Part shown: piece after piece, positions 26,351 to 35,721 of the stretch
Position numbering within the stretch: the stretch's first letter is position 1
Layout of the letters: each line of letters opens with the position of its first letter
From: NORP240 sp038134485
GTDB taxonomy: Bacteria > Pseudomonadota > Gammaproteobacteria > Pseudomonadales > Pseudohongiellaceae
DNA: 64,000 bases
Assembly: GCA_038134485.1 (NCBI GenBank)
Contig: JAYPVG010000005.1
Coordinates: 62,001 to 126,000, forward strand
Direction of reading: 5' to 3'
Notes under the pieces: model-generated
What the model saw: the letters and a program-made list of their open reading frames with translations, nothing else
Database searches by the model: none
Told to the model about the DNA's origin: nothing
Made by a program: the position numbers and the translations under genes

Positions 26351-28534
26351 CTATTTGAAGAACAAAGGAAAAATAACCGTAATCGCTACGCCCTCGGCAT
26401 CAGAGAGATTGTCCGCTCTGATCTGTCCACCATGAAACTCGGCAATTAGTCGGGCTATATGCAAACCCATACCGAGGTGCGGCTGCCTCTGTTTTTCCTG
26501 CGGACGCACCGAGATCATGGAATCGAAAAGTCGCCCCTTCATCTCCTCGGGCAGATAAGGGCCTTCATTAATTACCTTGACGATGGCGTGGTCCCGCATC
26601 GAGTGGCAGGTCACCTTTACCGGGCGTTCGTCAAAGGAAAATTCGACTGCGTTAGCAATCAGCTTGTCCATCAACTGGGCGATATGCTCCGCCACTCCAT
26701 TCACAAAAATGGGTCGGCTGATGATATCCAATTCGAACTGGGTTCCGGGATATGCCATCTGATAACCCTCGACGCACCCTCTAATTACGGCAGCCAGGTC
26801 GGTACGTTCCTTGTCGGAGGTCTGCAGCATTTGTTCCAGACGGGTCGCTTCACTCATGTTGGTGAGAATGGTGTTTAGCCTTCTGATCCCTTCTTCTGCG
26901 CGCTCGATATAGATGACAGACTCCTCCTGGCTGGAAACCATGCTCAGATTTTCCAGCGATGAGCGCACTACCGTTACCGGCGTGCGAAGTTCATGGGAAA
27001 GCCGCGAAGACATATTCTCAAGATAACTGGTGTACTGCGTCAGTCGTTCAACGATATTAGAGAAGCTGCGACTCAAGTCGCCAATTTCATCAGAGGTCTT
27101 GCTGGCAACAATGGTGTTTTTGATGCGGCCCGAATCGTCGATGATCTTCTCTGCCTGGTTGCGAAGCAATCGTACCCGCTGCGAAATTCGTGAAGCGAAG
27201 AACAGTAAGCCAAGAACCACCGTCAGCAGCACAGCCAACATGGTATTGAACAGCGTTTCCAGCGCCTGATTGCGAAAGGTACGAATGCCGTTCATGTTCT
27301 GATCCACTACGACGGCACCAAGTACCTCACCCCCGGCAAGGATTGGATGAGCAGCGCCAAGAATTCTGGTCTGGGTGTCGGTCAGGGTGACAAACTGGGT
27401 CTGGGGCTCGCCATTCAGAGCCGAGTCTATGTGCGCACCTTCCCGGGTGACGCCGGTATAAAGCTCGTCGATAAATTCATTGCTCGGCGAGGTCAGTATG
27501 CGACCGTATAGCGGTTGCAGAACTTTCTCATTTACTGAGTTCCAATATCTGTTGCCGGATCTTAGAGGCGCATCATTGACCAACATCAGACCAGTGGCTG
27601 TCTGGATGTCACCAACAGTCAGCAGAACCCGGCCGGTGCGATCAACCACCTGGATACGCGAGCCCGATTCCCCCATACCGTCGACGATACGGTCAATCTC
27701 CGGTGTCGGTCGTAGCAGTGAACCAAGACTTTCAGCACTATTTACATTGGAGGTTGCAATTACTGTTTCGACATCTCGCTCTTCACCGTCATCGACATCG
27801 TAGAACGCGAATCCGAGTTTATTGCCCAGCATTTCCAACGGAATCTGCAGTTCAACCTCATATCCACTCTCAGTCGCGTACCACTGGCCGCTAATCCGGC
27901 TTTCGTATTCAGGGTTGGTGAAATCTGCATTGACCTTGAATGGATAAAGAAACTCCGGTTCGTGGGGGGCTATGACAAAATGATTGATTTCACTACCGTC
28001 CGGAGCCAGCATCGCTATATGCAGAAAATCGCTGCGAATCAGGCTCAACGCGTCCCGGCTTCGATAAACCGGATGGTCATCCACCACCTTGAAATAGGCA
28101 TACAATGAGCGGTTGTATTCCCCGACCATAGCATCGAAAAGCAGTGATTCCTCCTTTGCATAGTTGCGCGCGGGATTTACCGGCGTGCGAAGATAATCAC
28201 GATTGTCGTAGGTCACCTCGTATTGCTGGTATTCCTGCCAATCCAGCAAGTTACCATCGTCCAGCGCCAGCGGATAATAAACAGGATAGACATACAGGTC
28301 ATCGCTGCGACGGGCTGGACTGTAATGGGCCTCGTCAAATAATTCGGGCCTCTCATTAAGCGCCGTGGCCAGCGCCCTGGCAGTGCCAAGCACTACCTGT
28401 TCCTGCCCCTGTCGCAGGTACACCTCCATTTCCAGAATATATCGGTAACCAAGCCATGGAATGACCAGTAAAAAACTGGAGACAAAAACCAGTTTGAACC
28501 GGATACCGAAAAGTCTTTTTAACCTGTTTGCCAT
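26351..28534 (-). CDS. pdsS: sensor histidine kinase of the proteobacterial dedicated sortase system
   Basis: 727 residues. Helix 1 (about 12-30) is followed by a large periplasmic part of some 380 residues with a CBM9-like module (DDGNLLDWQEY near 95) and then helix 2 (TLFNTMLAVLLTVVLGLLFF), a HAMP domain, the H-box RLSHELRTPVTVV, an N-box (MDKLIANAVEFSF) and a G-box (HLGMGLHIARLIAEFHGG). The layout matches the marine_sort_HK family (TIGR03785 as I remember it). It would phosphorylate the neighbouring PdsR, 23 bases upstream. The ligand is unknown; a CBM9-like fold suggests a saccharide or an envelope signal. Confidence 0.82.
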   Translation of the reverse strand: MANRLKRLFGIRFKLVFVSSFLLVIPWLGYRYILEMEVYLRQGQEQVVLGTARALATALNERPELFDEAHYSPARRSDDLYVYPVYYPLALDDGNLLDWQEYQQYEVTYDNRDYLRTPVNPARNYAKEESLLFDAMVGEYNRSLYAYFKVVDDHPVYRSRDALSLIRSDFLHIAMLAPDGSEINHFVIAPHEPEFLYPFKVNADFTNPEYESRISGQWYATESGYEVELQIPLEMLGNKLGFAFYDVDDGEERDVETVIATSNVNSAESLGSLLRPTPEIDRIVDGMGESGSRIQVVDRTGRVLLTVGDIQTATGLMLVNDAPLRSGNRYWNSVNEKVLQPLYGRILTSPSNEFIDELYTGVTREGAHIDSALNGEPQTQFVTLTDTQTRILGAAHPILAGGEVLGAVVVDQNMNGIRTFRNQALETLFNTMLAVLLTVVLGLLFFASRISQRVRLLRNQAEKIIDDSGRIKNTIVASKTSDEIGDLSRSFSNIVERLTQYTSYLENMSSRLSHELRTPVTVVRSSLENLSMVSSQEESVIYIERAEEGIRRLNTILTNMSEATRLEQMLQTSDKERTDLAAVIRGCVEGYQMAYPGTQFELDIISRPIFVNGVAEHIAQLMDKLIANAVEFSFDERPVKVTCHSMRDHAIVKVINEGPYLPEEMKGRLFDSMISVRPQEKQRQPHLGMGLHIARLIAEFHGGQIRADNLSDAEGVAITVIFPLFFK

Positions 28535-28557
28535 GTTGTAATACTGCTAGGCTGCCT

Positions 28558-29268
28558 TTAGTGAACCACATTTTCTTCGTTGACGTTCCAACGGTAACCC
28601 ATACCATAGACCGTCTCGATACAATCAAAGTCGTCGTCGGCCTGCATGAATTTTTTCCTGATTCTTTTCACGTGGGAGGTAATTGTGCTGCCGTCAACGT
28701 AGATTCTTGATTCCTGCATAAGTACCTGACGGCTTTTCACATGGCCGGGAAATTTCGCGAGCGCATGTACCATCCAGAACTCGGTAACGGTCAGCGGCAC
28801 CGGCTTACCATCCCACTGTACGGTCATGCGGCCGACATCAATGGTCAGCAGTCCGCGGCTCAGAAGATTCGCCGGGGAGGGCGGCTGATCGAGCACATCA
28901 AGACGGCGAAAAAGCGCAGCGATGCGCGCCGAAAGATGAGGCAGGCTGATATCCTTGGTCAGATAATCGTCAGCACCCATTCGCAATCCGCTGACAGTAT
29001 CGAAATCATTGTCTCGCGCGGTCAGGAAAATAATAGGCAGGGTATCAGACATCGAGCGCAACGCCTGACAAAGCGTAAAGCCCCCATCGATTTCATTCTC
29101 GAGGCCGATATCAATAATCGCAAGGCTGGGGAGTCTGATATCGAAAGCTGCCATGGCGTCCTTGCGATTGGCGTAAGTCTGAACTTCATAGCCCTGTTTG
29201 CGCAGCACGTCGGCATAGTTTTCCCTGATCGCCGCCTCATCTTCTACGATCGCAATTCTTCTGTTCAT
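28558..29268 (-). CDS. pdsR: response regulator of the proteobacterial dedicated sortase system
   Basis: 236 residues of the OmpR/PhoB type. The receiver domain has the acidic pair Asp10-Glu11, the phosphorylation site Asp53 (IIDIGLENE) and the LTARD switch threonine; the C-terminal winged helix spans about 130-230 (SGSTITSHVKRIRKKF-like recognition region). It is transcribed together with pdsS and divergently from pdsO, with a 215-base gap that should contain the regulated promoters. Resembles the marine_sort_RR family. Confidence 0.85.
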   Translation of the reverse strand: MNRRIAIVEDEAAIRENYADVLRKQGYEVQTYANRKDAMAAFDIRLPSLAIIDIGLENEIDGGFTLCQALRSMSDTLPIIFLTARDNDFDTVSGLRMGADDYLTKDISLPHLSARIAALFRRLDVLDQPPSPANLLSRGLLTIDVGRMTVQWDGKPVPLTVTEFWMVHALAKFPGHVKSRQVLMQESRIYVDGSTITSHVKRIRKKFMQADDDFDCIETVYGMGYRWNVNEENVVH

Positions 29269-29483
29269 ATTCCCCTCTGAATCAACTAGATCTAAGGCCG
29301 GTTTCCGGTATCGCGAATATACTCCAATTAAATCAATGTTATTAGCATCACCAGCTCATCTGCGGCAATTGCCACGATTTTGCCATATTTAATCAGCACA
29401 TAGCCTTTTTCAATCCTCCGGTAGGCAATAAACACCGTGTTTAATGCCCAGTCATATTCAAATCTTTCGAAGGTACTGCAACT

Positions 29484-30242
29484 ATGATTAGACCACTATT
29501 AGTGACTTTGGTTTTCTCCCTGACCGCTGGCCCGACTCTGGCGGCTTCAGACAGTAATGGCAACTCTTCCGGAGACGCAAGTGTGGCAGAAAACTCCGGA
29601 ATACTTGGCGGGATCGCTGTTGGAGCTTCGGTGGGAGGCGCACCCGGCGCCATGGCAGGCGCTGCCATCGGAGCGCTGCTGGGCAACGGCTGGCATGCGC
29701 GCAAGCAGGTAGACGAATTAACAATTGATATAGCAGATCTGCGCCAGCAGACTGAGGCTCTGCAACTGCAGAAAGCTGAGCTGGAGTTGGCGCTACGCGA
29801 TGCCATTGGACAACGCAACCGCTCTGTCGCTGCCAGCTATGAGCAACCAAATTCAAACTGCTGCGACAACACGGTGGTCTCAGTCTATTTCCGCACCGGA
29901 TCTGATGCGGTGGAAAACCATGATCACGAAGTTCTGGCGAGTTTTGCCAGGCTCAGTAATTACATGTCGGATCCTGTCATCGAGATTACCGGCTATGCGG
30001 ATCGCAACGGCGATGCCGAGGCCAACCTCCAATTGTCCCAGCGCCGCTCTTTGCAGGTCAGAAATCTACTGGCGAATATGGGTGTGGATAACACCCGGGT
30101 GACTACGGTCGCCTATGGTGAAACCCGACCATTAAGCCAGGAATCAACTTTCGAAACCGATTTTTTTGATCGAAGAGTTATTTTACGCCTACGGGATTCG
30201 TCTCAGCTGATGCTGAGTCGCACTCCGGACGCCACCCGGTAA
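29484..30242 (+). CDS. pdsO: OmpA-family protein of the dedicated sortase system (PdsO)
   Basis: 252 residues. A signal peptide (cleaved near TLAAS) leads to a glycine zipper (GGIAVGASVGGAPGAMAG), a predicted coiled coil of about 40 residues (ELTIDIADLRQQTEALQLQ) and a C-terminal OmpA-like peptidoglycan-binding domain (VSVYFRTGSDAV; ITGYADRNGDAEAN; LSQRRSLQV). This order of parts is that of PdsO, normally coded with a marine-type sortase and its target. Here the next gene is a GST, 26 bases on, and no sortase is present. Confidence 0.8.
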   Translation: MIRPLLVTLVFSLTAGPTLAASDSNGNSSGDASVAENSGILGGIAVGASVGGAPGAMAGAAIGALLGNGWHARKQVDELTIDIADLRQQTEALQLQKAELELALRDAIGQRNRSVAASYEQPNSNCCDNTVVSVYFRTGSDAVENHDHEVLASFARLSNYMSDPVIEITGYADRNGDAEANLQLSQRRSLQVRNLLANMGVDNTRVTTVAYGETRPLSQESTFETDFFDRRVILRLRDSSQLMLSRTPDATR

Positions 30243-30268
30243 CTGCATCGTTTCCTGGAGTATAGATA

Positions 30269-30928
30269 ATGAAAAAAGTCAGACTGGTAATCGGCAATAA
30301 AAATTATTCAAGCTGGTCGCTGAGCCCGTGGCTGCTCTTGAAGATGTTCAACGTCGAATTTGAGGAAATCGCCGTCAAACTCTATCAGAAAGATACCGCT
30401 GAGAAGCTGGGTCCTTATTCTCCGTCATTGAAGGTGCCCGTGCTGCTGCACAATGAGATAACGGTGTGGGACTCACTGGCGATATGTGAATACATCTCTG
30501 CTGAACTTCTAGGCAATGTAGGCTGGCCAACCAACACCCGAAAACGCGCCAGCGCCCGCTCCGTCAGCGCCGAAATCCATGCCGACTTTCCGGACATAAA
30601 GCGCGATTGGCCACTGAATTGCAAGGCAACGCTGCGTCGAACCGGGTCGGAAAAATTGTTGAACGAAATTGCCCGTCTGGATTCAATCTGGCGCTGCTGT
30701 CGCCACAACTTTGGGGAAAACGGAGATTACCTGTTTGGTCGATTCTCGGTAGCTGACTGCATGTTCGCGCCGTTCGCTATTACCCTGCAGATTAATGAGG
30801 CCGTGTTATGCGAGGAATCCCAACGCTATTGTGACACGCTGGTGAACAATCCTTTCGTGCAGAACTGGATCGCGCAGGGCCGAGCGGAAAAAGAACCTCT
30901 CAGAATCGCTTACGCCAGCAACATGTGA
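30269..30928 (+). CDS. glutathione S-transferase family protein
   Basis: 219 residues. The thioredoxin-like N-terminal domain starts VRLVIGNKNYSSWSLSPWLL, where the SSWS serine is the usual glutathione-activating position, and includes LKVPVLLHNEITVWDSLAI with the cis-proline (KVPVL) and the WDSLAI glutathione-binding segment. The helical C-terminal domain has the FSVADCMFAP motif. The physiological substrate is unknown. It is read in the same direction as pdsO with a short gap, so the two may share a transcript by chance. Confidence 0.87.
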   Translation: MKKVRLVIGNKNYSSWSLSPWLLLKMFNVEFEEIAVKLYQKDTAEKLGPYSPSLKVPVLLHNEITVWDSLAICEYISAELLGNVGWPTNTRKRASARSVSAEIHADFPDIKRDWPLNCKATLRRTGSEKLLNEIARLDSIWRCCRHNFGENGDYLFGRFSVADCMFAPFAITLQINEAVLCEESQRYCDTLVNNPFVQNWIAQGRAEKEPLRIAYASNM

Positions 30929-30941
30929 GCTGCCTCAATAA

Positions 30942-32015
30942 TCAATGAGTGCCGCGAGACGAAAGCACATCGCGCAACTTGCTGGCCGCTTCTCGAATAG
31001 CAGTTTCAGTTGTCTCCCAATCCATGCAGGCATCGGTTACCGAAACACCATATTCAAGTTGCGAGAGGTCTTTGGGGATACTTTGATTGCCAGCATTAAT
31101 ATGGCTTTCCAGCATCACGCCAATGATTGAGGTGTTACCCTCAAGAATCTGATGAGTGACATCCTTCAGTACCAAAGGCTGGACGTCCGGATTCTTGTCA
31201 GAATTGGCATGGCTGCAATCGATGACAATGTTCCTGCTGACGCCGCCTTTCTCCAGCGCCTGCTCACATTGGGCCACATGGACCGAGTCGTAATTGGGTC
31301 CGTTACTCCCTCCCCGCAGTACGACGTGTGCATGGGGATTGCCCTTGGTCGTCACCACCGACACCTGGCCCTGACCGTTGATGCCGAGAAATCGGTGCGG
31401 GCTGCTGACCGATTGCATGGCGTTTACAGCGACGGTCAGTCCACCGTCGGTGCCATTCTTGAATCCAACTGCTGACGACAGGCCACTCGACATTTCCCGA
31501 TGTGTCTGAGATTCAGTAGTGCGCGCGCCTATTGCTGACCACGCGATGATGTCCTGCAGATATTGCGGTGAAATAGGATCCAGTGCCTCGGTCGCCGCAG
31601 GCAGGCCCAAATTGACTATGTCGAGCAACAGTTTGCGCCCAATGCGCAAGCCCTCCTCAATTTTGAACGAATCATTCAAATGCGGGTCATTGATCAAGCC
31701 TTTCCAACCGATCGAGGTGCGTGGTTTCTCAAAATACACACGCATAACCAGATAGAGGGTATCTTTTACCTCCTCGGCAAGGAACTTCAGCCGCCTGGCA
31801 TAATCAAGTGCAGCCTTGGGGTCATGAATCGAACACGGTCCAACCACAGCGAACAAACGCGGATCCTCACGATTCAGGATGGCATAGATGGTTTGTCTTG
31901 CCTCTTTAACCCGTAGCTGCGCTTCTGCCGTCAAGGGCAACTCGTCTTTCAACTGCTGCGGCGTAATGAGCGGCGTGTTGGCGGCAATATTCAGATCGTC
32001 CAGTGCTTCAGACAT
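30942..32015 (-). CDS. aroF: class I DAHP synthase (3-deoxy-7-phosphoheptulonate synthase)
   Basis: 357 residues from the Met at 32015 (MSEALDDLNIA); the frame is open 13 codons further. It condenses phosphoenolpyruvate with erythrose-4-phosphate, the first step of aromatic amino acid synthesis. Visible motifs: VVGPCSIHD, EKPRTSIGWKGLINDP, GARTTESQ and GFKNGTDG. Details such as HRFLGINGQGQV and EYGVSVTDACMDW are closest, from memory, to the tyrosine-sensitive E. coli AroF, but feedback type cannot be settled by eye. Erythrose-4-phosphate is also the substrate of Epd and a product of Tkt coded later in the window. Confidence 0.9.
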   Translation of the reverse strand: MSEALDDLNIAANTPLITPQQLKDELPLTAEAQLRVKEARQTIYAILNREDPRLFAVVGPCSIHDPKAALDYARRLKFLAEEVKDTLYLVMRVYFEKPRTSIGWKGLINDPHLNDSFKIEEGLRIGRKLLLDIVNLGLPAATEALDPISPQYLQDIIAWSAIGARTTESQTHREMSSGLSSAVGFKNGTDGGLTVAVNAMQSVSSPHRFLGINGQGQVSVVTTKGNPHAHVVLRGGSNGPNYDSVHVAQCEQALEKGGVSRNIVIDCSHANSDKNPDVQPLVLKDVTHQILEGNTSIIGVMLESHINAGNQSIPKDLSQLEYGVSVTDACMDWETTETAIREAASKLRDVLSSRGTH

Positions 32016-32101
32016 GAGCGCTATCTCAATTGAGTTGCTGAAAAAGGGCGGCAATCATAGCAGAAGGGGTGCGCCAGGTGAACCTGCGGCCTGCCGGAGG
32101 T

Positions 32102-33985
32102 CTATACCTTGTGGTAAAGCTTGCGACCTTGCTGATGGTACTCCTCGGCCATCTCTTCCATTCCGACCGCCATGGCATCATCCAGGCTAACGAGCTGATG
32201 CGCAGCAGCGTAGTCTCTCACTTCCTGGCTGATCTTCATGGAACAAAACTTGGGACCGCACATGGAGCAGAAATGCGCTACCTTGCCTGACTGCTTGGGG
32301 AGAGTTTCGTCATGATAGGAACGAGCGGTCTCCGGATCCAGAGCCAGATTAAACTGATCCTCCCAGCGGAATTCAAAGCGTGCTTTGGACAGAGCATTGT
32401 CTCGAAGCTGTGCGCCGGGATGTCCTTTAGCCAGGTCAGCTGCGTGAGCCGCAATCTTGTAAGCGATCAATCCCTCCTTGACATCCTGTTTATCGGGCAA
32501 TCCCAAATGCTCTTTGGGGGTCACGTAGCACAACATGGCACATCCGTACCAACCGATCATGGCCGCACCGATTCCGGAGGTAATGTGGTCATAGCCCGGG
32601 GCGATATCGGTAGTGAGAGGCCCGAGGGTATAGAAAGGTGCTTCGTCGCAAACCTCCAGCTGCCTCGTCATGTTTTCCTGGATCATGTGCATTGGTACGT
32701 GGCCAGGACCTTCGATCATAGTTTGCACGTCGTGTCGCCAGGCGATCCCTGTCAGTTCTCCCAAAGTTTCCAACTCGGCAAACTGGGCCTCATCGTTAGC
32801 ATCGGCGACCGAGCCGGGACGCAGGCCATCCCCGAGGGAAAATGACACATCGTAGGCCTTCATGATTTCGCATATTTCTTCGAAATGGGTATAGAGAAAA
32901 TTTTCCTGATGGTGAGCGAGACACCACTTGGCCATGATGGACCCGCCGCGGGATACGATTCCGGTGACGCGCTTGGCGGTTAGCGGAACATACCGCAACA
33001 GAACACCCGCGTGTATGGTGAAATAATCCACTCCCTGTTCCGCCTGCTCGATCAACGTATCGCGAAAGATCTCCCAGTTCAGATCCTCTGCGACGCCACC
33101 GACTTTTTCCAACGCCTGGTAGATAGGCACTGTGCCGATCGGCAGCATGGAGTTGCGAATGATCCACTCACGGGTTTCATGGATGTTTTTGCCGGTAGAC
33201 AAATCCATCACGGTATCCGCACCCCAGTGGGCGGCCCAGGCCAGTTTTTCAACCTCTTCCTCGATGGAAGAAGTAACCGCCGAGTTACCGATGTTGGCGT
33301 TGACCTTAACCAGGAAGTTACGCCCGATAATCATCGGCTCAACCTCCGGATGGTTAATATTGGCGGGTATGATCGCCCGGCCCCTGGCCACTTCGGAACG
33401 CACAAATTCCGGCGTGATTTCATCAGGAATGCTCGCGCCGAAGGCCTGCCCGGGGTGCTGGTCTGCCAGCGCCAACTGCTCGCGCGCCTGCTGGTAACTC
33501 ATGTTTTCGCGTATAGCGATAAATTCCATTTCCGGGGTGATTATGCCTTTGCGGGCGTAGTGCAGCTGAGTCACGTTATGACCCTGATGTGCCCTGCGCG
33601 GATTGCGTACATGCTCGAATCGCAGGTGCGCAGTCTGCACGTCCTGCTGGCGCGAGCGGCCGTACTCTGAGCTGACCGCCTCCAGCAACTCCGTATCACC
33701 GCGCTCGACTATCCAGTCTGACCTGATACCGGGTAATCCGGCCCGCAGATCGACAGTGGCATCCGGATCGGAATAAAGACCCGAGGAATCGTAAACTCGG
33801 ACCGGCTGGTTGGTTTCTCGCCCCGATTCGGTGATCGTGTCGGTGAGGCTTATTTCCCGCATCGGCACTCTGACGTCCTTTCGACTTCCCGTTACATAAA
33901 CCTTGCGGGAATTTTCAAAGCGTTTCCGCGTTGCACTATCCAGGCGGGTGATACTGGTTAGAAAATGTTCGGTGTCTGCATTCAT
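32102..33985 (-). CDS. thiC: phosphomethylpyrimidine synthase ThiC
   Basis: 627 residues, full length. A radical-SAM enzyme that rearranges aminoimidazole ribotide into the pyrimidine of thiamine. The non-canonical cluster motif is near the end: CSMCGPKFC (Cys-x2-Cys-x4-Cys). The middle shows DTVMDLSTGKNIHETR and the RGGSIMAKWCLAHHQENFLY region. It is divergent from tolC across 270 bases, as in Pseudomonas. I could not find a complete TPP riboswitch in front of it (see rejected items). Confidence 0.97.
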   Translation of the reverse strand: MNADTEHFLTSITRLDSATRKRFENSRKVYVTGSRKDVRVPMREISLTDTITESGRETNQPVRVYDSSGLYSDPDATVDLRAGLPGIRSDWIVERGDTELLEAVSSEYGRSRQQDVQTAHLRFEHVRNPRRAHQGHNVTQLHYARKGIITPEMEFIAIRENMSYQQAREQLALADQHPGQAFGASIPDEITPEFVRSEVARGRAIIPANINHPEVEPMIIGRNFLVKVNANIGNSAVTSSIEEEVEKLAWAAHWGADTVMDLSTGKNIHETREWIIRNSMLPIGTVPIYQALEKVGGVAEDLNWEIFRDTLIEQAEQGVDYFTIHAGVLLRYVPLTAKRVTGIVSRGGSIMAKWCLAHHQENFLYTHFEEICEIMKAYDVSFSLGDGLRPGSVADANDEAQFAELETLGELTGIAWRHDVQTMIEGPGHVPMHMIQENMTRQLEVCDEAPFYTLGPLTTDIAPGYDHITSGIGAAMIGWYGCAMLCYVTPKEHLGLPDKQDVKEGLIAYKIAAHAADLAKGHPGAQLRDNALSKARFEFRWEDQFNLALDPETARSYHDETLPKQSGKVAHFCSMCGPKFCSMKISQEVRDYAAAHQLVSLDDAMAVGMEEMAEEYHQQGRKLYHKV

Positions 33986-34139
33986 GGCCGAGATTATGCC
34001 CTAATCCATCCGCCGGCGACACAAAAGAGAAAAACTTCGAAGCTTGCAGCGAGGCATTCAGACATTATTTACAGATCAGTACGCCGAGAATTCCTGGTAT
34101 TCCTGCCCGGTTGAGCCCACTTGCTGAATTTTTGATCAT

Positions 34140-34168
34140 TTGTCTCCACTACTGACACTGTGTAAAAT
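34140..34168 (+). promoter_or_regulatory. putative sigma-70 promoter of tolC
   Basis: TTGTCT (34140-34145), 17 bases, then TAAAAT (34163-34168), giving a leader of about 80 bases that contains a small AGACC/GGTCT hairpin (34189-34203). Both hexamers deviate by one or two bases from consensus. Assigned by pattern only. Confidence 0.4.
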
Positions 34169-34255
34169 TGCGCATCCCGCTGCGGATCAGACCTTCAGGG
34201 TCTCTCCTGCCAGTCTGATTAGATTCCTGTCAAGCACTCACTGTAAGGTTAGACC

Positions 34256-35665
34256 ATGGGGCCATTCGTCAAGATATTAGCAAATTTCTCAATTTTCCTG
34301 ATTGCCAGCGCTTCCAGCTACGCTGACGATCTGGCAGGCATTCTGGGTTTGGCGCTGGAAAATGATCCGACCCTGCGCCAGGCCAGAGCCCAATATCGGG
34401 CCAATCGCGAACTGCTTGTGCAGGGTCGCGCAGCACTTTTACCAAGTTTCGGCGTCGGTGGTACCACGTCCCGTCAGACCAGCGGTCCGACCGACTCCAT
34501 CTACCAGACCGTTACCAATCCGCAAACCGGTGAAACCACCCAGATCAGAGTCGCCGACGACTACAGCTTTCAGCCAGGGCTCAACACCCATGGCTGGGGT
34601 GTAAACCTGACGCAGGCATTGTTCAACCTGCCTGCCTGGTACACCTTCCAGAGTGCCAAGGCTACCGACCGGGCTGCGGCAATGAATTTTGCAGCACAGG
34701 AACAAGATTTGATTTTTCGAGTAGCAATTGCCTACTTCGATGTGTTGCGTGCCATTGATCTTTTAGAGACCAACCTTCAGGAAGAAGAGGCCGCTCTGAC
34801 CTCACTGGAACAGACCCGAAGGCGTGAAGAAGTGGGACTGGACACCATTATCGATGTTAACGACAGTCAGGCAGCCTACGACCTTGCCCGCAACACCACC
34901 ATTCTGCAGCGGGACATCCTGCAGGCTCGTTACGAGGCACTGGAAGCAATTACCGGTCAACCCCACCCCGAGATCGAGGCCCTGCGGGAAGATTTTCCGA
35001 TTCTCGAAGTAGATGGACAACTGTCTGAGTGGGAGGCGATGGCGCAGGATAACAGCCTGGCTATTGCCGCAGCGCAGTACACCCTGGAAGCTTCTCAGGA
35101 AACATTACGAGCTCGAAAATCAGACCGCTATCCCACGCTATCTGCCACCGGCAGCTTCAGCCACTTCGTTACGCCGACCATTGTCCGAGACGGTATCCGT
35201 GCCTCCGGTGGAGCCTTCGACCAGAGCAATCTTGGTTTGACGATGAGCATTCCTATCTACTCTGGCGGCACACTGAGTTCCCGGCGGCGGGCCGCAGAGT
35301 ACGATGTGATCGCCGCCCGCGAGGGGCTCGAGCTCGCCAGGCGTCAGCTGACCCAGAATATCCGCAACTCCTATCGCCGGGTTAATACTGATGTACTGGT
35401 TATAGCGCAGCGTCAGCAATCTATCGTCTCGGCTCAAAGCGCGCTGGATCAGACTGAGCTTGGTGTGGAAGTCGGCCAGCGAAATATCGTTGAGCTATTG
35501 CGGGCCCGGGAGAACCTTTACCGAGCCCTGCGTCAGTATGCGGAGGCGCGCTACGACTATGTACTGGACACCCTGGCTCTCAAGCAAATAACAGGGGTCC
35601 TGACACCCCAGGATGTTCTGGACCTGAATCAGTGGCTGGAAGTTCCGCAGGAAACGGTGCAATAA
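34256..35665 (+). CDS. tolC: TolC-family outer membrane efflux protein
   Basis: 469 residues with an N-terminal signal peptide cleaved near SSYADDL. Two repeats of the outer membrane efflux domain are present, each opening with helix segments such as LGLALENDPTLRQARAQYR and AAQYTLEASQETLRARKSDR. The trimer forms the exit duct for RND, ABC and MFS pumps. No pump genes are beside it, so it likely serves several systems, like E. coli TolC. The thiC-tolC neighbourhood is the same in Pseudomonas. Confidence 0.93.
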   Translation: MGPFVKILANFSIFLIASASSYADDLAGILGLALENDPTLRQARAQYRANRELLVQGRAALLPSFGVGGTTSRQTSGPTDSIYQTVTNPQTGETTQIRVADDYSFQPGLNTHGWGVNLTQALFNLPAWYTFQSAKATDRAAAMNFAAQEQDLIFRVAIAYFDVLRAIDLLETNLQEEEAALTSLEQTRRREEVGLDTIIDVNDSQAAYDLARNTTILQRDILQARYEALEAITGQPHPEIEALREDFPILEVDGQLSEWEAMAQDNSLAIAAAQYTLEASQETLRARKSDRYPTLSATGSFSHFVTPTIVRDGIRASGGAFDQSNLGLTMSIPIYSGGTLSSRRRAAEYDVIAAREGLELARRQLTQNIRNSYRRVNTDVLVIAQRQQSIVSAQSALDQTELGVEVGQRNIVELLRARENLYRALRQYAEARYDYVLDTLALKQITGVLTPQDVLDLNQWLEVPQETVQ

Positions 35666-35721
35666 CTCTGCGGGTCATAATCTCCTGGCAACCTGATTCA
35701 CAAAGCTGCTGAAATTGCACG

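Noticed and set aside
33986..34255. Possible TPP riboswitch before thiC
   Set aside because: On the minus strand there is a partial ACTGATCTG...TAATG (34080-34063), but the CTGAGA element and the flanking P1 stem are missing or scrambled, so it does not meet the consensus.
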